From Streptomyces sp. NBC_00554 (GTDB lineage Bacteria > Actinomycetota > Actinomycetes > Streptomycetales > Streptomycetaceae): a stretch of DNA of 64,000 nt. The position numbers were made by a program, and so were the translations under genes. The notes under the pieces were generated by a model. It was not told the DNA's origin. It was given only the letters and a program-made list of their open reading frames with translations, and made no database searches. Location: the NCBI RefSeq assembly GCF_041431135.1, contig NZ_CP107799.1:2480001-2544000 (forward strand), written 5' to 3'. Below are positions 31,755 to 40,150 of this stretch, one piece after another (the first letter of the stretch is position 1; each line of letters opens with the position of its first letter).

Positions 31755-32987
31755 TCAGATGGGAAGGGTGACTCGCATCACGAGCCCACCTCCTTCGCGC
31801 GGCTGAGCGACGATGAGACCCCCGTGCGCGCGGGCCACCGACCGGGCGATGGACAGGCCGAGGCCCACGCCCTTGTCGCTGCCCGTGCGCTCCGTACGCA
31901 GCCGCCGGAAGGGCTCGAAAAGATTGTCGATCTCGTACGCGGGAACCACCGGCCCCGTGTTCGACACCACCAGGACCGCCTGCCCGTGCTGGACCTCCGT
32001 GGTGACCTCGACCCAGCCGTCCTCCGGCACGTTGTACCGGACGGCGTTCTGGACGAGGTTCAGGGCGATCCGCTCAAGGAGGACGCCATTGCCCTGGACG
32101 ACCGCCGGGGCGCGCTCCCCGCGCATCTCCACGCCCTTGGCGTCCGCCTCGGCGTGCACCTGGTCGACGGCCTGCGAGGCGACCTCCGCAAGGTCCACGG
32201 GCTTGCGCTCGACGATCTGGTTGTCGCTGCGGGCGAGCAGCAGCAGGCCCTCGACGAGCTGCTCGCTGCGCTCGTTGGTGGCCAGCAGGGTCTTGCCGAG
32301 CTGCTGCAGCTCCATCGGCGCCCCGGGGTCGGAGAGGTGCACTTCGAGGAGCGTGCGGTTGATCGCGAGCGGGGTGCGCAGTTCGTGCGAGGCGTTCCCG
32401 ACGAAGCGCTGCTGAGCGGTGAAGGCCCGCTGCAGCCGCTCCAGCATGTCGTCGAAGGTGTCCGCCAGCTCCTTCAACTCGTCGTCCGGGCCGTCCAGTT
32501 CGATCCGTCGGGAGAGGTCCGAGCCGGCCACCGCGCGCGCGGTGCGGGTGATCCGGCCGAGCGGCGAGAGCACCCGGCCCGCCATCGCGTAACCGAAGGC
32601 GAAGGCGATGATGGCCAGGCCGAGCAGGGCGAGCAGCGAACGGCTGAGCAGGTCGTCCAGGGCGTGCTGGCGCTGCTCGTTGACGCAGGCGTTCATCGCG
32701 CTGTTGAGCTCGGTCGCCGAAGGCTGGGCCGGGAAGTTGCAGGTCTGGCTGCTCACTCCGCCGGAGACGATCCTGAAGGGCAGATCACTGCCCACGTTCA
32801 GGGCCTGCGCGGCGAGCAGATAGATGATCGACAGCAGCATGATGCCGGCGATCAGGAACATGCCGCCGTACAGCAGCGTCAGCCGTATCCGGATGGTCGG
32901 CCTCAGCCAGGGGAACGGAGGCTCGACTCTTCTGGGGTCCCACGTGGGCTTCGGAGGCGCCGTGGGAGGCGCGGGGGTCGTGGCCAC
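31755..32987 (-). CDS. cutS: sensor histidine kinase CutS
   Basis: A 410-residue membrane kinase with an N-terminal proline-rich cytoplasmic tail and a first helix (LTLLYGGMFLIAGIMLLSIIYLL). A ~70-residue extracytoplasmic loop holds exactly two cysteines, Cys83 (TCNFP) and Cys101 (ACVNE). A second helix, a HAMP linker and a kinase core follow, with phospho-acceptor His201 (NASHELRTPLA), N-box LVQNAVRYNVP and G-box GVGLGLSIARS. Order and sequence fit CutS of S. lividans/S. coelicolor, reported to act with CutR in extracytoplasmic (secretion/redox) stress control. The Cys pair could be a disulfide switch. GTG start; cutR ends 6 bases upstream. Confidence 0.9.
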   Translation of the reverse strand: MATTPAPPTAPPKPTWDPRRVEPPFPWLRPTIRIRLTLLYGGMFLIAGIMLLSIIYLLAAQALNVGSDLPFRIVSGGVSSQTCNFPAQPSATELNSAMNACVNEQRQHALDDLLSRSLLALLGLAIIAFAFGYAMAGRVLSPLGRITRTARAVAGSDLSRRIELDGPDDELKELADTFDDMLERLQRAFTAQQRFVGNASHELRTPLAINRTLLEVHLSDPGAPMELQQLGKTLLATNERSEQLVEGLLLLARSDNQIVERKPVDLAEVASQAVDQVHAEADAKGVEMRGERAPAVVQGNGVLLERIALNLVQNAVRYNVPEDGWVEVTTEVQHGQAVLVVSNTGPVVPAYEIDNLFEPFRRLRTERTGSDKGVGLGLSIARSVARAHGGLIVAQPREGGGLVMRVTLPI

Positions 32988-32993
32988 AGTGGA

Positions 32994-33647
32994 TCAGATC
33001 CGGTAGCCGGAGCCGGGCACGGTGACGATCACGGGGGGCTCGCCGAGCTTGCGGCGCAGGGTCATGACCGTGACCCGTACGACGTTGGTGAAGGGGTCCG
33101 TGTTCTCGTCCCAGGCCTTCTCCAGGAGCTGTTCCGCGGAGACGACGGCGCCCTCGCTGCGCAGCAGCACCTCCAGGACGGCGAACTCCTTGGGCGCGAG
33201 CTGGACTTCCTTGCCGTCGCGGAAGACCTCGCGGCGGTTGGGGTCGAGCTTGATCCCGGCGCGCTCGAGGACGGGCGGCAGGGGCAGGCTCGTACGGCGG
33301 CCGAGGGCACGCACGCGTGCCGTCAGCTCGCTGAACGCGAAGGGCTTGGGGAGGTAGTCGTCGGCGCCGATCTCCAGGCCCTCGACGCGGTCGCTGACGT
33401 CGCCGGACGCGGTGAGCATCAGCACGCGCGTGGGCATGCCGAGCTCGACGACCTTGCGGCAGACGTCGTCGCCGTGCACGAGCGGGAGGTCACGGTCGAG
33501 GACGACCACGTCGTAGTCGTTGACCCCGATGCGCTCCAGGGCGGCCGCGCCGTCGTACACGACGTCGACGGCCATGGCCTCCCGGCGCAGTCCGGTGGCC
33601 ACCGCATCGGCGAGCAGCTGCTCGTCCTCGACGACGAGTACACGCAC
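32994..33647 (-). CDS. cutR: response regulator CutR
   Basis: A 217-residue OmpR-family regulator: receiver with Asp51 (VVVLDRDLPLVHG), conserved Lys in LPKPFAFSEL, and a winged helix with APKEFAVLEVLLRSEGAVVSAEQLL and VTVMTLRRKLGEP. Paired with CutS 6 bases downstream on the same transcript. GTG at 33647 preceded by GGAAGGA; the frame open to 33746 is an unsupported extension. In other Streptomyces CutRS influences antibiotic output and an HtrA-like protease; those targets are not in this window. Confidence 0.92.
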   Translation of the reverse strand: MRVLVVEDEQLLADAVATGLRREAMAVDVVYDGAAALERIGVNDYDVVVLDRDLPLVHGDDVCRKVVELGMPTRVLMLTASGDVSDRVEGLEIGADDYLPKPFAFSELTARVRALGRRTSLPLPPVLERAGIKLDPNRREVFRDGKEVQLAPKEFAVLEVLLRSEGAVVSAEQLLEKAWDENTDPFTNVVRVTVMTLRRKLGEPPVIVTVPGSGYRI

Positions 33648-34038
33648 GTCGCTTGTCCTTCCTCTGTCCACCCGCGTAGCGCCTCTTCGGCGCATGCGGG
33701 CAGGGTCTGTCGGGGGTAAGACCTCCATCCTGCCCTTTTCGGCCATAAGTCGGCTGTAAGACGGGTGAGAGCGTGTGGGAATGCCAGATTTTCTCGTGCG
33801 GTTGAGGTTTCCACGGAAGAGAGCGGGGGGAGGACGGCTTTACACCCCGCGATCACGCTCTGCTTGTGGCAAGCCACCTTGTGGTACGTCAATCCGCTTT
33901 CCGCAGAGTGGGCGTGGGTGTCCGGCACCGTCGCCGCCCAGCCGGGCAGCGCTGGGCACCCCTTGGAGACGTGATCGCCCCTTCCGAACGGCACACCCCC
34001 GTGCCATCGACCCACGACCCAGGACGAGGGGGCGCAGC
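33648..34038. other. 391-bp divergent intergenic region
   Basis: It lies between cutR (minus) and the 57-aa ORF (plus) and must hold both promoters. I could not pick a convincing -35/-10 pair. Short open frames here are shadows without ribosome sites. Confidence 0.5.
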
Positions 34039-34212
34039 ATGGACGCTTTCACCGCAGGACTTCTGCAGCGCATAAGGGCTACCGAGTCCGACCTGACGCG
34101 GGCTCGCGAAACAGGCGACGACTTCCTCGCGGAGGTCGAGCAGGCCGAGCTCGACGACCTGCACCGCCTCGCCGCCGAGCACGGTGTCGAGGTCGGCGCG
34201 ACGCGCGTCTGA
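34039..34212 (+). CDS. 57-residue conserved-looking small acidic protein
   Basis: ATG at 34039 with a purine-rich GAGGGGG site upstream. The peptide MDAFTAGLLQRIRATESD continues with alternating charged and hydrophobic residues (ETGDDFLAEVEQAELDDLHRLAAEHGV), predicting one or two amphipathic helices with heptad-like spacing, so a small helical hairpin or coiled coil. It is strongly acidic (pI clearly below 5 by inspection). A good hairpin follows at 34243. I do not recognise a named family. The longer frame to 33775 is not supported. Confidence 0.75.
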   Translation: MDAFTAGLLQRIRATESDLTRARETGDDFLAEVEQAELDDLHRLAAEHGVEVGATRV

Positions 34213-34242
34213 TCAGTTCTTCTCTAAAACTTCATCCGTACG

Positions 34243-34284
34243 AGAGCGGGCCCCGGCATCGATCCAGTGCCGGGGCCCCGCTCT
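34243..34284. terminator. hairpin terminator between convergent genes
   Basis: A 16-base left arm (34243-34258) pairs with the right arm 34268-34284, which has one extra C. It lies between the 57-aa ORF and the convergent inositol-phosphatase gene, so it probably serves both. Confidence 0.8.
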
Positions 34285-34332
34285 GTTCGCCGCCTGTTCG
34301 CAAGCGTGGTGGCCGCGTTGTTGTACGCGCCG

Positions 34333-35148
34333 TCAGTCGTGCCAGGCGCCGAACTCCTCCAGGAGCCGCTGGAGGGGCTCGAAGACGCCCGGGGAGGCCG
34401 CGACCGCCAGATCGCCTCCGGGGCGCTCTCCAGGGCGTCCACCGGTCAGGGCGCCCGCCTCACGGGCGATCAGGTCGCCCGCCGCGAGGTCCCAGGGGTG
34501 GAGCCCGCGCTCGTAGTAGCCGTCGAGGCGGCCCGCCGCGACGTCGCACAGGTCGACCGCCGCCGAGCCGGAGCGCCTGATGTCACGGAGCAGCGGGATC
34601 AGCCGCTGTGCGACGTCGGCCTGGTGGGTCTTGACCTCGGTCACGTAGTTGAAGCCGGTGGAGACCAGGGCCTGGTCCAGGGATGGCGACGGGCGGCAGG
34701 TCAGCCGGCGTTCGCCGACCCAGGCTCCGGTGGCCCGGGCGCCACGGCCGCGTACCGCGTGGTAGGTCTCGCCGCGCATCGGCGCCGCGACGACTCCGAC
34801 GACGGTCTCGCCGTTCTGTTCGGCGGCGATGGACACCGCCCAGGTCGGCAGCCCGTACAGGTAGTTGACCGTGCCGTCGAGCGGGTCGACGACCCAGCGG
34901 ATGCCGCTGGTGCCCTCCGTGGCGGCGCCCTCCTCGCCGAGGAAGCCGTCGGCGGGGCGGTGCTGGGTGATCAGGTCGGTGATCAGCTTCTCGGCGGCGA
35001 TGTCCATCTCGGTGACGACGTCGATCGGGCTGGACTTGGTCGCGGCGACCGTGAGGTCCGCCGGGCGTCCGTCCCGGAGCAGCTCACCGGCGCTGCGGGC
35101 GGCCTGGTGGGCGAGCTGGAGCAGTTCGGTGTGCAGGGGCTCGATCAC
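34333..35148 (-). CDS. inositol monophosphatase family phosphatase
   Basis: A 271-residue Mg2+-dependent, Li+-sensitive-type phosphatase. Visible motifs: metal-binding Glu in FLGEEGAAT, the family signature WVVDPLDGTVNYLYG, and the second signature HPWDLAAGDLIAREAGA. Members dephosphorylate inositol-1-phosphate, histidinol phosphate, fructose-1,6-bisphosphate or PAP, and specificity cannot be read here. GTG at 35148 with an excellent GAGGAG site. It starts 8 bases after the hemH stop, so it is probably co-transcribed with ferrochelatase. Confidence 0.92.
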   Translation of the reverse strand: MIEPLHTELLQLAHQAARSAGELLRDGRPADLTVAATKSSPIDVVTEMDIAAEKLITDLITQHRPADGFLGEEGAATEGTSGIRWVVDPLDGTVNYLYGLPTWAVSIAAEQNGETVVGVVAAPMRGETYHAVRGRGARATGAWVGERRLTCRPSPSLDQALVSTGFNYVTEVKTHQADVAQRLIPLLRDIRRSGSAAVDLCDVAAGRLDGYYERGLHPWDLAAGDLIAREAGALTGGRPGERPGGDLAVAASPGVFEPLQRLLEEFGAWHD

Positions 35149-35156
35149 GGGGCTCC

Positions 35157-36284
35157 TCAGGCGTACGGACTGTCGGCGCCCGCGGCGGCGGGCTTCGGGG
35201 CGCGGGCGGGGCAGCAGCCCACGGGGCACAGGTCGTGACTCGCGCCGAGCGCACCCAGGGCGCAGGGTGTCACCTGGCGCCCGCTCTCGGAGGCGGCGCG
35301 CTCCAGAACGAGTTCACGGATCGCCGCGGCGAACCGCGGATCGGCGCCCACGGTGGCCGAACGGCGCACCGGCAGCCCCAGCTCCGCCGCCTTGGCCGTG
35401 GCCTCGGTGTCGAGGTCGTACAGGACCTCCATGTGGTCCGAGACGAACCCGATGGGGGCCATCACGACGGCCGGGACACCGTCGCCGTGCAGCTCTTCCA
35501 GGTGGTCGCAGATGTCGGGCTCCAGCCACGGGATGTGGGGCGCTCCCGAGCGCGACTGGTAGACGAGCTGCCAGGGGTGCTCGATCCCCGTCTCCTCGCG
35601 CACGATGTCGACGATCAGCCGCGCGACGTCCAGGTGCTGCCTGACGTACGCGCCCCCGTCACCGTGGTCCTCCACGGGCCCGGACGTGTCTGCGGCCGCG
35701 TCCGGGATGGAGTGCGTCGTGAAGGCGAGGTGCGCGCCCTCCCGTACGTCCTGGTCCAGTTCGGCCAGGGACTTCAGGACGCCCTCGGCCATGGGGCGGA
35801 CGAAGCCGGGGTGGTTGAAGTAGTGCCGCAGCTTGTCGACCTTCGGCAGGTCCAGGCCCTCGGCCTCGAGGGTGGCCAGCGCCTCGGCGAGGTTCTCGCG
35901 GTACTGGCGGCAGCCCGAGTACGAGGCGTACGCGCTGGTGGCGAGGACCAGGATGCGGCGCCTGCCGTCGGCTGCCATCTCGCGCAGGGTGTCGGTCAGG
36001 TACGGCGCCCAGTTGCGGTTGCCCCAGTAGACGGGCAGGTCCAGGCCGTGGTCGGCGAAGTCCTTGCGGAGGGCGTCGAGCAGGGCGCGGTTCTGGTCGT
36101 TGATGGGGCTCACCCCGCCGAACAGGAAGTAGTGCTGCCCCACCTCCTTGAGCCGTTCCTTGGGGATGCCGCGCCCCCGCGTCACGTTCTCCAGGAACGG
36201 GACCACGTCGTCCGGGCCTTCCGGGCCGCCGAACGAGAGCAGGAGAAGGGCGTCGTAGGGGGTGGCATCGAGCACGTCTGGCAT
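35157..36284 (-). CDS. hemH: coproporphyrin/protoporphyrin ferrochelatase
   Basis: A 375-residue ferrochelatase that inserts Fe2+ into a porphyrin; in actinobacteria the substrate is coproporphyrin III (CpfC route). Landmarks: [22 protein letters not shown], the catalytic His in [10 protein letters not shown], the [15 protein letters not shown] segment, and [11 protein letters not shown] with the proton-relay Glu. The C-terminus carries [20 protein letters not shown], the Cys cluster that ligates a [2Fe-2S] centre in actinobacterial enzymes. ATG at 36284; the longer frame to 36329 lacks a ribosome site. An iron-box-like sequence lies upstream at 36350-36368. Confidence 0.95.
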   Translation of the reverse strand: MPDVLDATPYDALLLLSFGGPEGPDDVVPFLENVTRGRGIPKERLKEVGQHYFLFGGVSPINDQNRALLDALRKDFADHGLDLPVYWGNRNWAPYLTDTLREMAADGRRRILVLATSAYASYSGCRQYRENLAEALATLEAEGLDLPKVDKLRHYFNHPGFVRPMAEGVLKSLAELDQDVREGAHLAFTTHSIPDAAADTSGPVEDHGDGGAYVRQHLDVARLIVDIVREETGIEHPWQLVYQSRSGAPHIPWLEPDICDHLEELHGDGVPAVVMAPIGFVSDHMEVLYDLDTEATAKAAELGLPVRRSATVGADPRFAAAIRELVLERAASESGRQVTPCALGALGASHDLCPVGCCPARAPKPAAAGADSPYA

Positions 36285-36349
36285 GTCTTCGATCCTGCCA
36301 TCCGTCGCTGACAGACGGACAACGGCCACATGACAAGCGGTCCGCGAGA

Positions 36350-36368
36350 GTGCGTTAGGGTCACCTCA
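36350..36368. promoter_or_regulatory. iron-box-like sequence between hemH and MFS gene
   Basis: The 19-mer ending TTAGGGTCACCTCA (36355-36368) matches the DmdR/IdeR iron-box consensus TTAGGTTAGGCTAACCTAA at 13 of 19 positions, with the central and right part best. It lies 66 bp upstream of the hemH start and ~93 bp before the divergent MFS start. Weak but well placed for a haem gene. Confidence 0.35.
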
Positions 36369-36460
36369 CCCGTAAGCTGTATCGGCCAGATTCACGCCTT
36401 ACCGGTGTTCAGGCCGCCCGTAGTGACCGGGGGGCCGAGCCGAGCCGACCGGAGTTCCCC

Positions 36461-37699
36461 GTGCCCAGCCCGTACCGCGCCCTGTTCGCCGCCCCCGGCA
36501 CCAAGGGATTCTCCGCCGCGGGCTTCCTCGGCCGGATGCCCCTGTCGATGATGGGCATCGGCGTGGTCACGATGATCTCCCAGCTCACCGGGCGGTACGG
36601 CCTCGCGGGCGCCCTGTCGGCGACGATGGCTCTGGCCGCCGCGGCGCTGGGCCCGCAGGTCTCCCGCCTGGTGGACCGGCACGGGCAGCGGCGAATACTG
36701 CGCCCCGTGACGCTGTTCGCCCTGGCCGCGGCCGCCGGGCTGCTGCTCGCGGCGAAGTTCGAGTGGCCGGACTGGGTGCTGTTCGTCTGCTCGGCCGGCA
36801 TCGGCTGCGTACCGAGCATCGGCGCGATGATCAGGGCGCGCTGGGCAGCCCTCTACCGGGACACCCCGCAGCTGCACACCGCGTACTCCTTCGAGTCCGT
36901 GATGGACGAGATCTGCTTCATCTTCGGACCGATCATCTCCATCGGGCTGTCCACGGTGTGGTTCCCGGAGGCCGGGCCGCTGCTCGCCGCCTGCTTCCTC
37001 GCCGTCGGCGTCTTCTGGCTGACGGCCCAGCGCGCCACCGAACCCGTGCCTCATCCGCGCGAGCACCACAAGGGCGGTTCGGCGATGGCCTCGGCCGGAC
37101 TCCAGGTCCTGGTGGCCACGTTCGTGGCGACCGGAGCGATCTTCGGTGCCGTCGACGTGGTCACGGTGGCCTTCGCCGAGGAGCAGGGCCACAAGGGTGC
37201 GGCGAGCATCGTGCTTGCGCTGTACGCGGCGGGCTCCTGTGTGGCGGGAGCCGTGTTCGGGCTGCTGCACTTCAAGGGGTCGCCCGAACCTCGGTGGCTG
37301 CTGGGCATATGCGCGATGGCCGTGAGTATGATCCCCCTCCTACTGGTCGGAAACTTGCCGTTTCTGGCTGTGGCGCTGTTCGTTGCGGGCCTGTCCATCG
37401 CTCCCACGATGATCACCACGATGTCCCTCATCGAGCAGCACGTACCACGCGCGAAATTGACCGAAGGCATGACCTGGATCAGCACCGGGCTCGCGGTCGG
37501 GGTCGCGCTCGGTTCCTCCGTGGCCGGCTGGGTGATCGACGCCGCCGGTGCGAAGGCCGGGTACGGGGTTCCGGCGGTGTCCGGAGCCGTCGCGGTCGCG
37601 GTCGGTTTCCTCGGGTATCGCCGGCTGAGCAGGCCGGTTCCGCATCGGGGAGGGACCCATGAGCAGCACAGCGAACGGGAAGAGCGGAACGTGGCGTAA
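36461..37699 (+). CDS. MFS transporter
   Basis: A 412-residue major facilitator protein with ~12 membrane helices. Loop 2-3 has the MFS motif A remnant SRLVDRHGQRRILRP. The helix-4 and helix-5 region has ARWAALYRDTPQLHTAYSFESVMDEICFI, and a second half starts near LVATFVATGAIFGAVDVVTV. A charged, His-rich C-terminal tail follows (HRGGTHEQHSEREER). GTG start with GGAG 6 bases away. The last 41 bases overlap the start of the oxidase gene. The substrate is unknown; divergence from hemH does not by itself indicate haem transport. Confidence 0.93.
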   Translation: MPSPYRALFAAPGTKGFSAAGFLGRMPLSMMGIGVVTMISQLTGRYGLAGALSATMALAAAALGPQVSRLVDRHGQRRILRPVTLFALAAAAGLLLAAKFEWPDWVLFVCSAGIGCVPSIGAMIRARWAALYRDTPQLHTAYSFESVMDEICFIFGPIISIGLSTVWFPEAGPLLAACFLAVGVFWLTAQRATEPVPHPREHHKGGSAMASAGLQVLVATFVATGAIFGAVDVVTVAFAEEQGHKGAASIVLALYAAGSCVAGAVFGLLHFKGSPEPRWLLGICAMAVSMIPLLLVGNLPFLAVALFVAGLSIAPTMITTMSLIEQHVPRAKLTEGMTWISTGLAVGVALGSSVAGWVIDAAGAKAGYGVPAVSGAVAVAVGFLGYRRLSRPVPHRGGTHEQHSEREERNVA

Positions 37700-38978
37700 C
37701 TGGGCGGGCACGGTCACCGCCCGGCCGGCACGAGAGGTCACCCCCGCTTCCGTGGAGGAACTCTCCGCGGCCGTGCGCAGGGCCGCCGAGGACGGTCTGA
37801 AGGTGAAGGCCGTCGGCACCGGGCACTCCTTCACGGCAGTCGCCGCGACCGACGGCGTATTGATCCGCCCTCAACTGTTGACGGGGATACGCAGGATCGA
37901 TCGCGAGGCGGGCACCGTCACCGTCGAGGCGGGCACCCCGCTCAAGCGTCTCAACCTGGCTCTCGCCCGCGAGGGGCTGTCGCTCACGAACATGGGCGAC
38001 ATCATGGAGCAGACGGTTTCCGGGGCGGTCAGCACCGGGACGCACGGCACCGGGCGCGATTCCGCCTCGATCGCCGCCCAGATCAAGGGCCTTGAGCTGG
38101 TCACCGCCGACGGCTCGGTCCTGGTCTGCTCCGAGAAGGAGAACCCCGAGGTCTTCGCGGCCGCCCGGGTCGGCATCGGTGCCCTGGGGATCATCACCGC
38201 GATCACCCTCTCCGTAGAGCCCATATTTCTGCTCACGGCCCGCGAGGAAGCGATGACCTTCGACAAGGTCACCGCCGACTTCGATGAACTGTTCACAGAG
38301 AACGAGCACTTCGAGTTCTACTGGTTCCCGCACACCGGCAACTGCAACACCAAGCGCAACAACCGCAGCGCGGGCCCCGAGAAGCCGGTGCCACAGCTCA
38401 ACGGCTGGATCGAGGACGAGCTCCTCTCCAACGGCGTCTTCCACGCGGCCAATCTGCTCGGCCGCGCCGTGCCCGCCACCGTCCCGACGATCGCGAAGAT
38501 CTCCAGCCGCGCGCTGTCCGCGCGGACCTACACCGACATTCCCTACAAGGTCTTCACTTCTCCGCGCCGGGTGCGCTTCGTGGAGATGGAGTACGCCGTT
38601 CCGCGCGAGGCCCTCGTCGAAACGCTGCGCGAGCTGAAGACGATGGTCGACCGCTCGTCCCTGCGGGTCAGTTTCCCCGTCGAGGTGCGCACGGCCCCCG
38701 CGGACGACATCACGCTCTCGACGGCGTCCGGGCGGGAGAGCGCGTACATCGCCGTCCATATGTTCAAGGGCACCCCCTATCAGGCGTACTTCACCGCCGC
38801 CGAGCGGATCCTTACCGCGCACGAGGGGCGGCCGCACTGGGGCAAGGTGCACACGCGTGACGCGGAGTACTTCTCCGGGGTCTATCCGCGCTTCGGCGAG
38901 TTCACTGAGCTGAGGGATCGGCTCGACCCGGATCGGCGCTTTGGGAACGACTACTTGCGTCGGGTGTTGGGCTCGTAG
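37659..38978 (+). CDS. FAD-linked sugar-lactone/alditol oxidase (D-arabinono-1,4-lactone oxidase family)
   Basis: A 439-residue vanillyl-alcohol-oxidase-fold flavoprotein. The PCMH FAD domain has VKAVGTGHSFTAVAATDGVLI; His56 in GHSFT is the residue that carries covalent FAD in AldO-type oxidases. GAVSTGTHGTGRDSASIAAQI is the second FAD-binding strand. The C-terminal ALO domain ends with GRPHWGKVH, DAEYFSGVYPRFGEFTELRD and LDPDRRFGNDYLRRVL. It oxidises a polyol or aldonolactone with O2 to give H2O2. The ATG at 37659 has GGGAGGGA upstream and lies within the end of the MFS gene, so the two are coupled. Its last 77 bases overlap a convergent gene. Confidence 0.92.
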   Translation: MSSTANGKSGTWRNWAGTVTARPAREVTPASVEELSAAVRRAAEDGLKVKAVGTGHSFTAVAATDGVLIRPQLLTGIRRIDREAGTVTVEAGTPLKRLNLALAREGLSLTNMGDIMEQTVSGAVSTGTHGTGRDSASIAAQIKGLELVTADGSVLVCSEKENPEVFAAARVGIGALGIITAITLSVEPIFLLTAREEAMTFDKVTADFDELFTENEHFEFYWFPHTGNCNTKRNNRSAGPEKPVPQLNGWIEDELLSNGVFHAANLLGRAVPATVPTIAKISSRALSARTYTDIPYKVFTSPRRVRFVEMEYAVPREALVETLRELKTMVDRSSLRVSFPVEVRTAPADDITLSTASGRESAYIAVHMFKGTPYQAYFTAAERILTAHEGRPHWGKVHTRDAEYFSGVYPRFGEFTELRDRLDPDRRFGNDYLRRVLGS

Positions 38979-39660
38979 CCGTCGCGCTGGGTGTGGGGGT
39001 CGGGCTGCCGTCCCCGGTCTGCGGGGTGGCGCTGGAACTCGGCGTCGGCGTGGGCGTCGTAGCTCCGTCGTCGTCCTGGGTGGCACCGGCGCCGCTGCCG
39101 CCCGACGGCCCCACGGAGGAGGACCCTGCCGAGGGCGTCGTACCGGATGTACTGGATGTGCCGGGCTCCGACGTGGAGTTGGAGCCGCTCCCGCCGAAGG
39201 CGTCGCCGACTGTCGTGCTCCGGCCGTCGCCGCTGAAGCTCCGGCCCGACACGAGTTCGTATGTCGTGATGCCCGCCATGGTGACGCCGAAGACCAGCGC
39301 CGCCGCGACCACCGGCCGCCTCCAGCTCCTGACCCGCGCGCGGTAGACGGTCCCCTCGGTGAACTCCCCCGCGGCCGGAGCCTGCTGGGCCTTCGGTTTG
39401 GCCTGCACCGTCACGTCGCGTATCTGCTCGCCGGTGCGCTTGAAGAAGTGCTGGAAGACGGTGCCGCCGCAGGTGGCGACCACGCTGACCAGGCCTGCGC
39501 CCAGCATCGTCCCGTAGACCCCGAAGTAGGAGGCGAGTTTCGCGGCCACCACCGCGGCCACCGCACTGCCCGCCACTTGCGGGACGCTCAGATCCAATCG
39601 TTTCTTCCCGACCCCCTCACCGATCCCCGACTCCGCACCTACATCCGGCTTTTCACGCAT
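38902..39660 (-). CDS. membrane protein with Ser/Thr/Pro-rich external tail
   Basis: A 252-residue protein. Two hydrophobic segments lie at ~30-70 (VAGSAVAAVVAAKLASYFGVYG and TMLGAGLVSVVATCGGTVF) and a third follows RSWRRP at ~112-135 (VVAAALVFGVTMAGITTYELVSG). The last ~110 residues are low-complexity Ser/Thr/Gly/Pro, including TPTPTPSSSATPQTGDGSPTPTP, as in cell-wall-spanning or O-mannosylated tails. ATG at 39660 with AAGGTCC upstream. Its 3' end runs 77 bases into the convergent oxidase gene, and the residues encoded there lose the Ser/Thr/Pro bias. No family recognised. Confidence 0.75.
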   Translation of the reverse strand: MREKPDVGAESGIGEGVGKKRLDLSVPQVAGSAVAAVVAAKLASYFGVYGTMLGAGLVSVVATCGGTVFQHFFKRTGEQIRDVTVQAKPKAQQAPAAGEFTEGTVYRARVRSWRRPVVAAALVFGVTMAGITTYELVSGRSFSGDGRSTTVGDAFGGSGSNSTSEPGTSSTSGTTPSAGSSSVGPSGGSGAGATQDDDGATTPTPTPSSSATPQTGDGSPTPTPSATATSPTPDASSRSQSADPGRADPSAQ

Positions 39661-40150
39661 TCCCGGACCTTGCCTGCCTTTCCCGAACTTGATCGACTTG
39701 CCTCACTTGATCGACCGACTGCACGAGAAAGGGACGTACGGGCGAAACAATTAGTTCCGTTTGCGACGATTACGTGAAGTGCGCCACTTTTCATGGTCAC
39801 GAAAACACCGCATCCGCCGGCCAACTACCACCCCCTGCTCGAAGTTGGGCGGCGTGCCGATCCACGCAAGTGGCCCGAATGGAGTACTCTTGCGAGCCCT
39901 GGGACCGGACTCCCGCCAGGGTGTCCGGGGCCTTGCAGGACCGCCGGGAGGGGGCTCGTTGCACAGGGTGATGGAGTTCGTCACTTAGCGTTGCGAATAG
40001 GTAACCGTGCCATAACGGCGATCCCGGGCCTGTGCCCGACACGCCGGGCAACTCGGCAAGGTTGTGGCAGGCTGCACCCGGGCAGGCCACACTCGACTAG
40101 CGGAAGCAGCGACGCACGTGACGTCGGCAGGCACCACCCGGGAGGTCCCC
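39661..40150. other. 490-bp intergenic region upstream of sepH
   Basis: No gene or structural RNA is recognised. A moderate promoter candidate on the plus strand is TTGCGA (39991-39996) and TAACGG (40013-40018), 16-bp spacing, ~130 bases before sepH. On the minus strand TAATTG (39755-39750) may be the -10 of the membrane-protein gene. Open frames here lack ribosome sites. Confidence 0.4.

Noticed and set aside
39661..40150. Checked for a tRNA or structured RNA in the large gap before sepH
   Set aside because: No cloverleaf with a CCA-type end or T-loop GTTCGA motif could be drawn; only weak promoter candidates.
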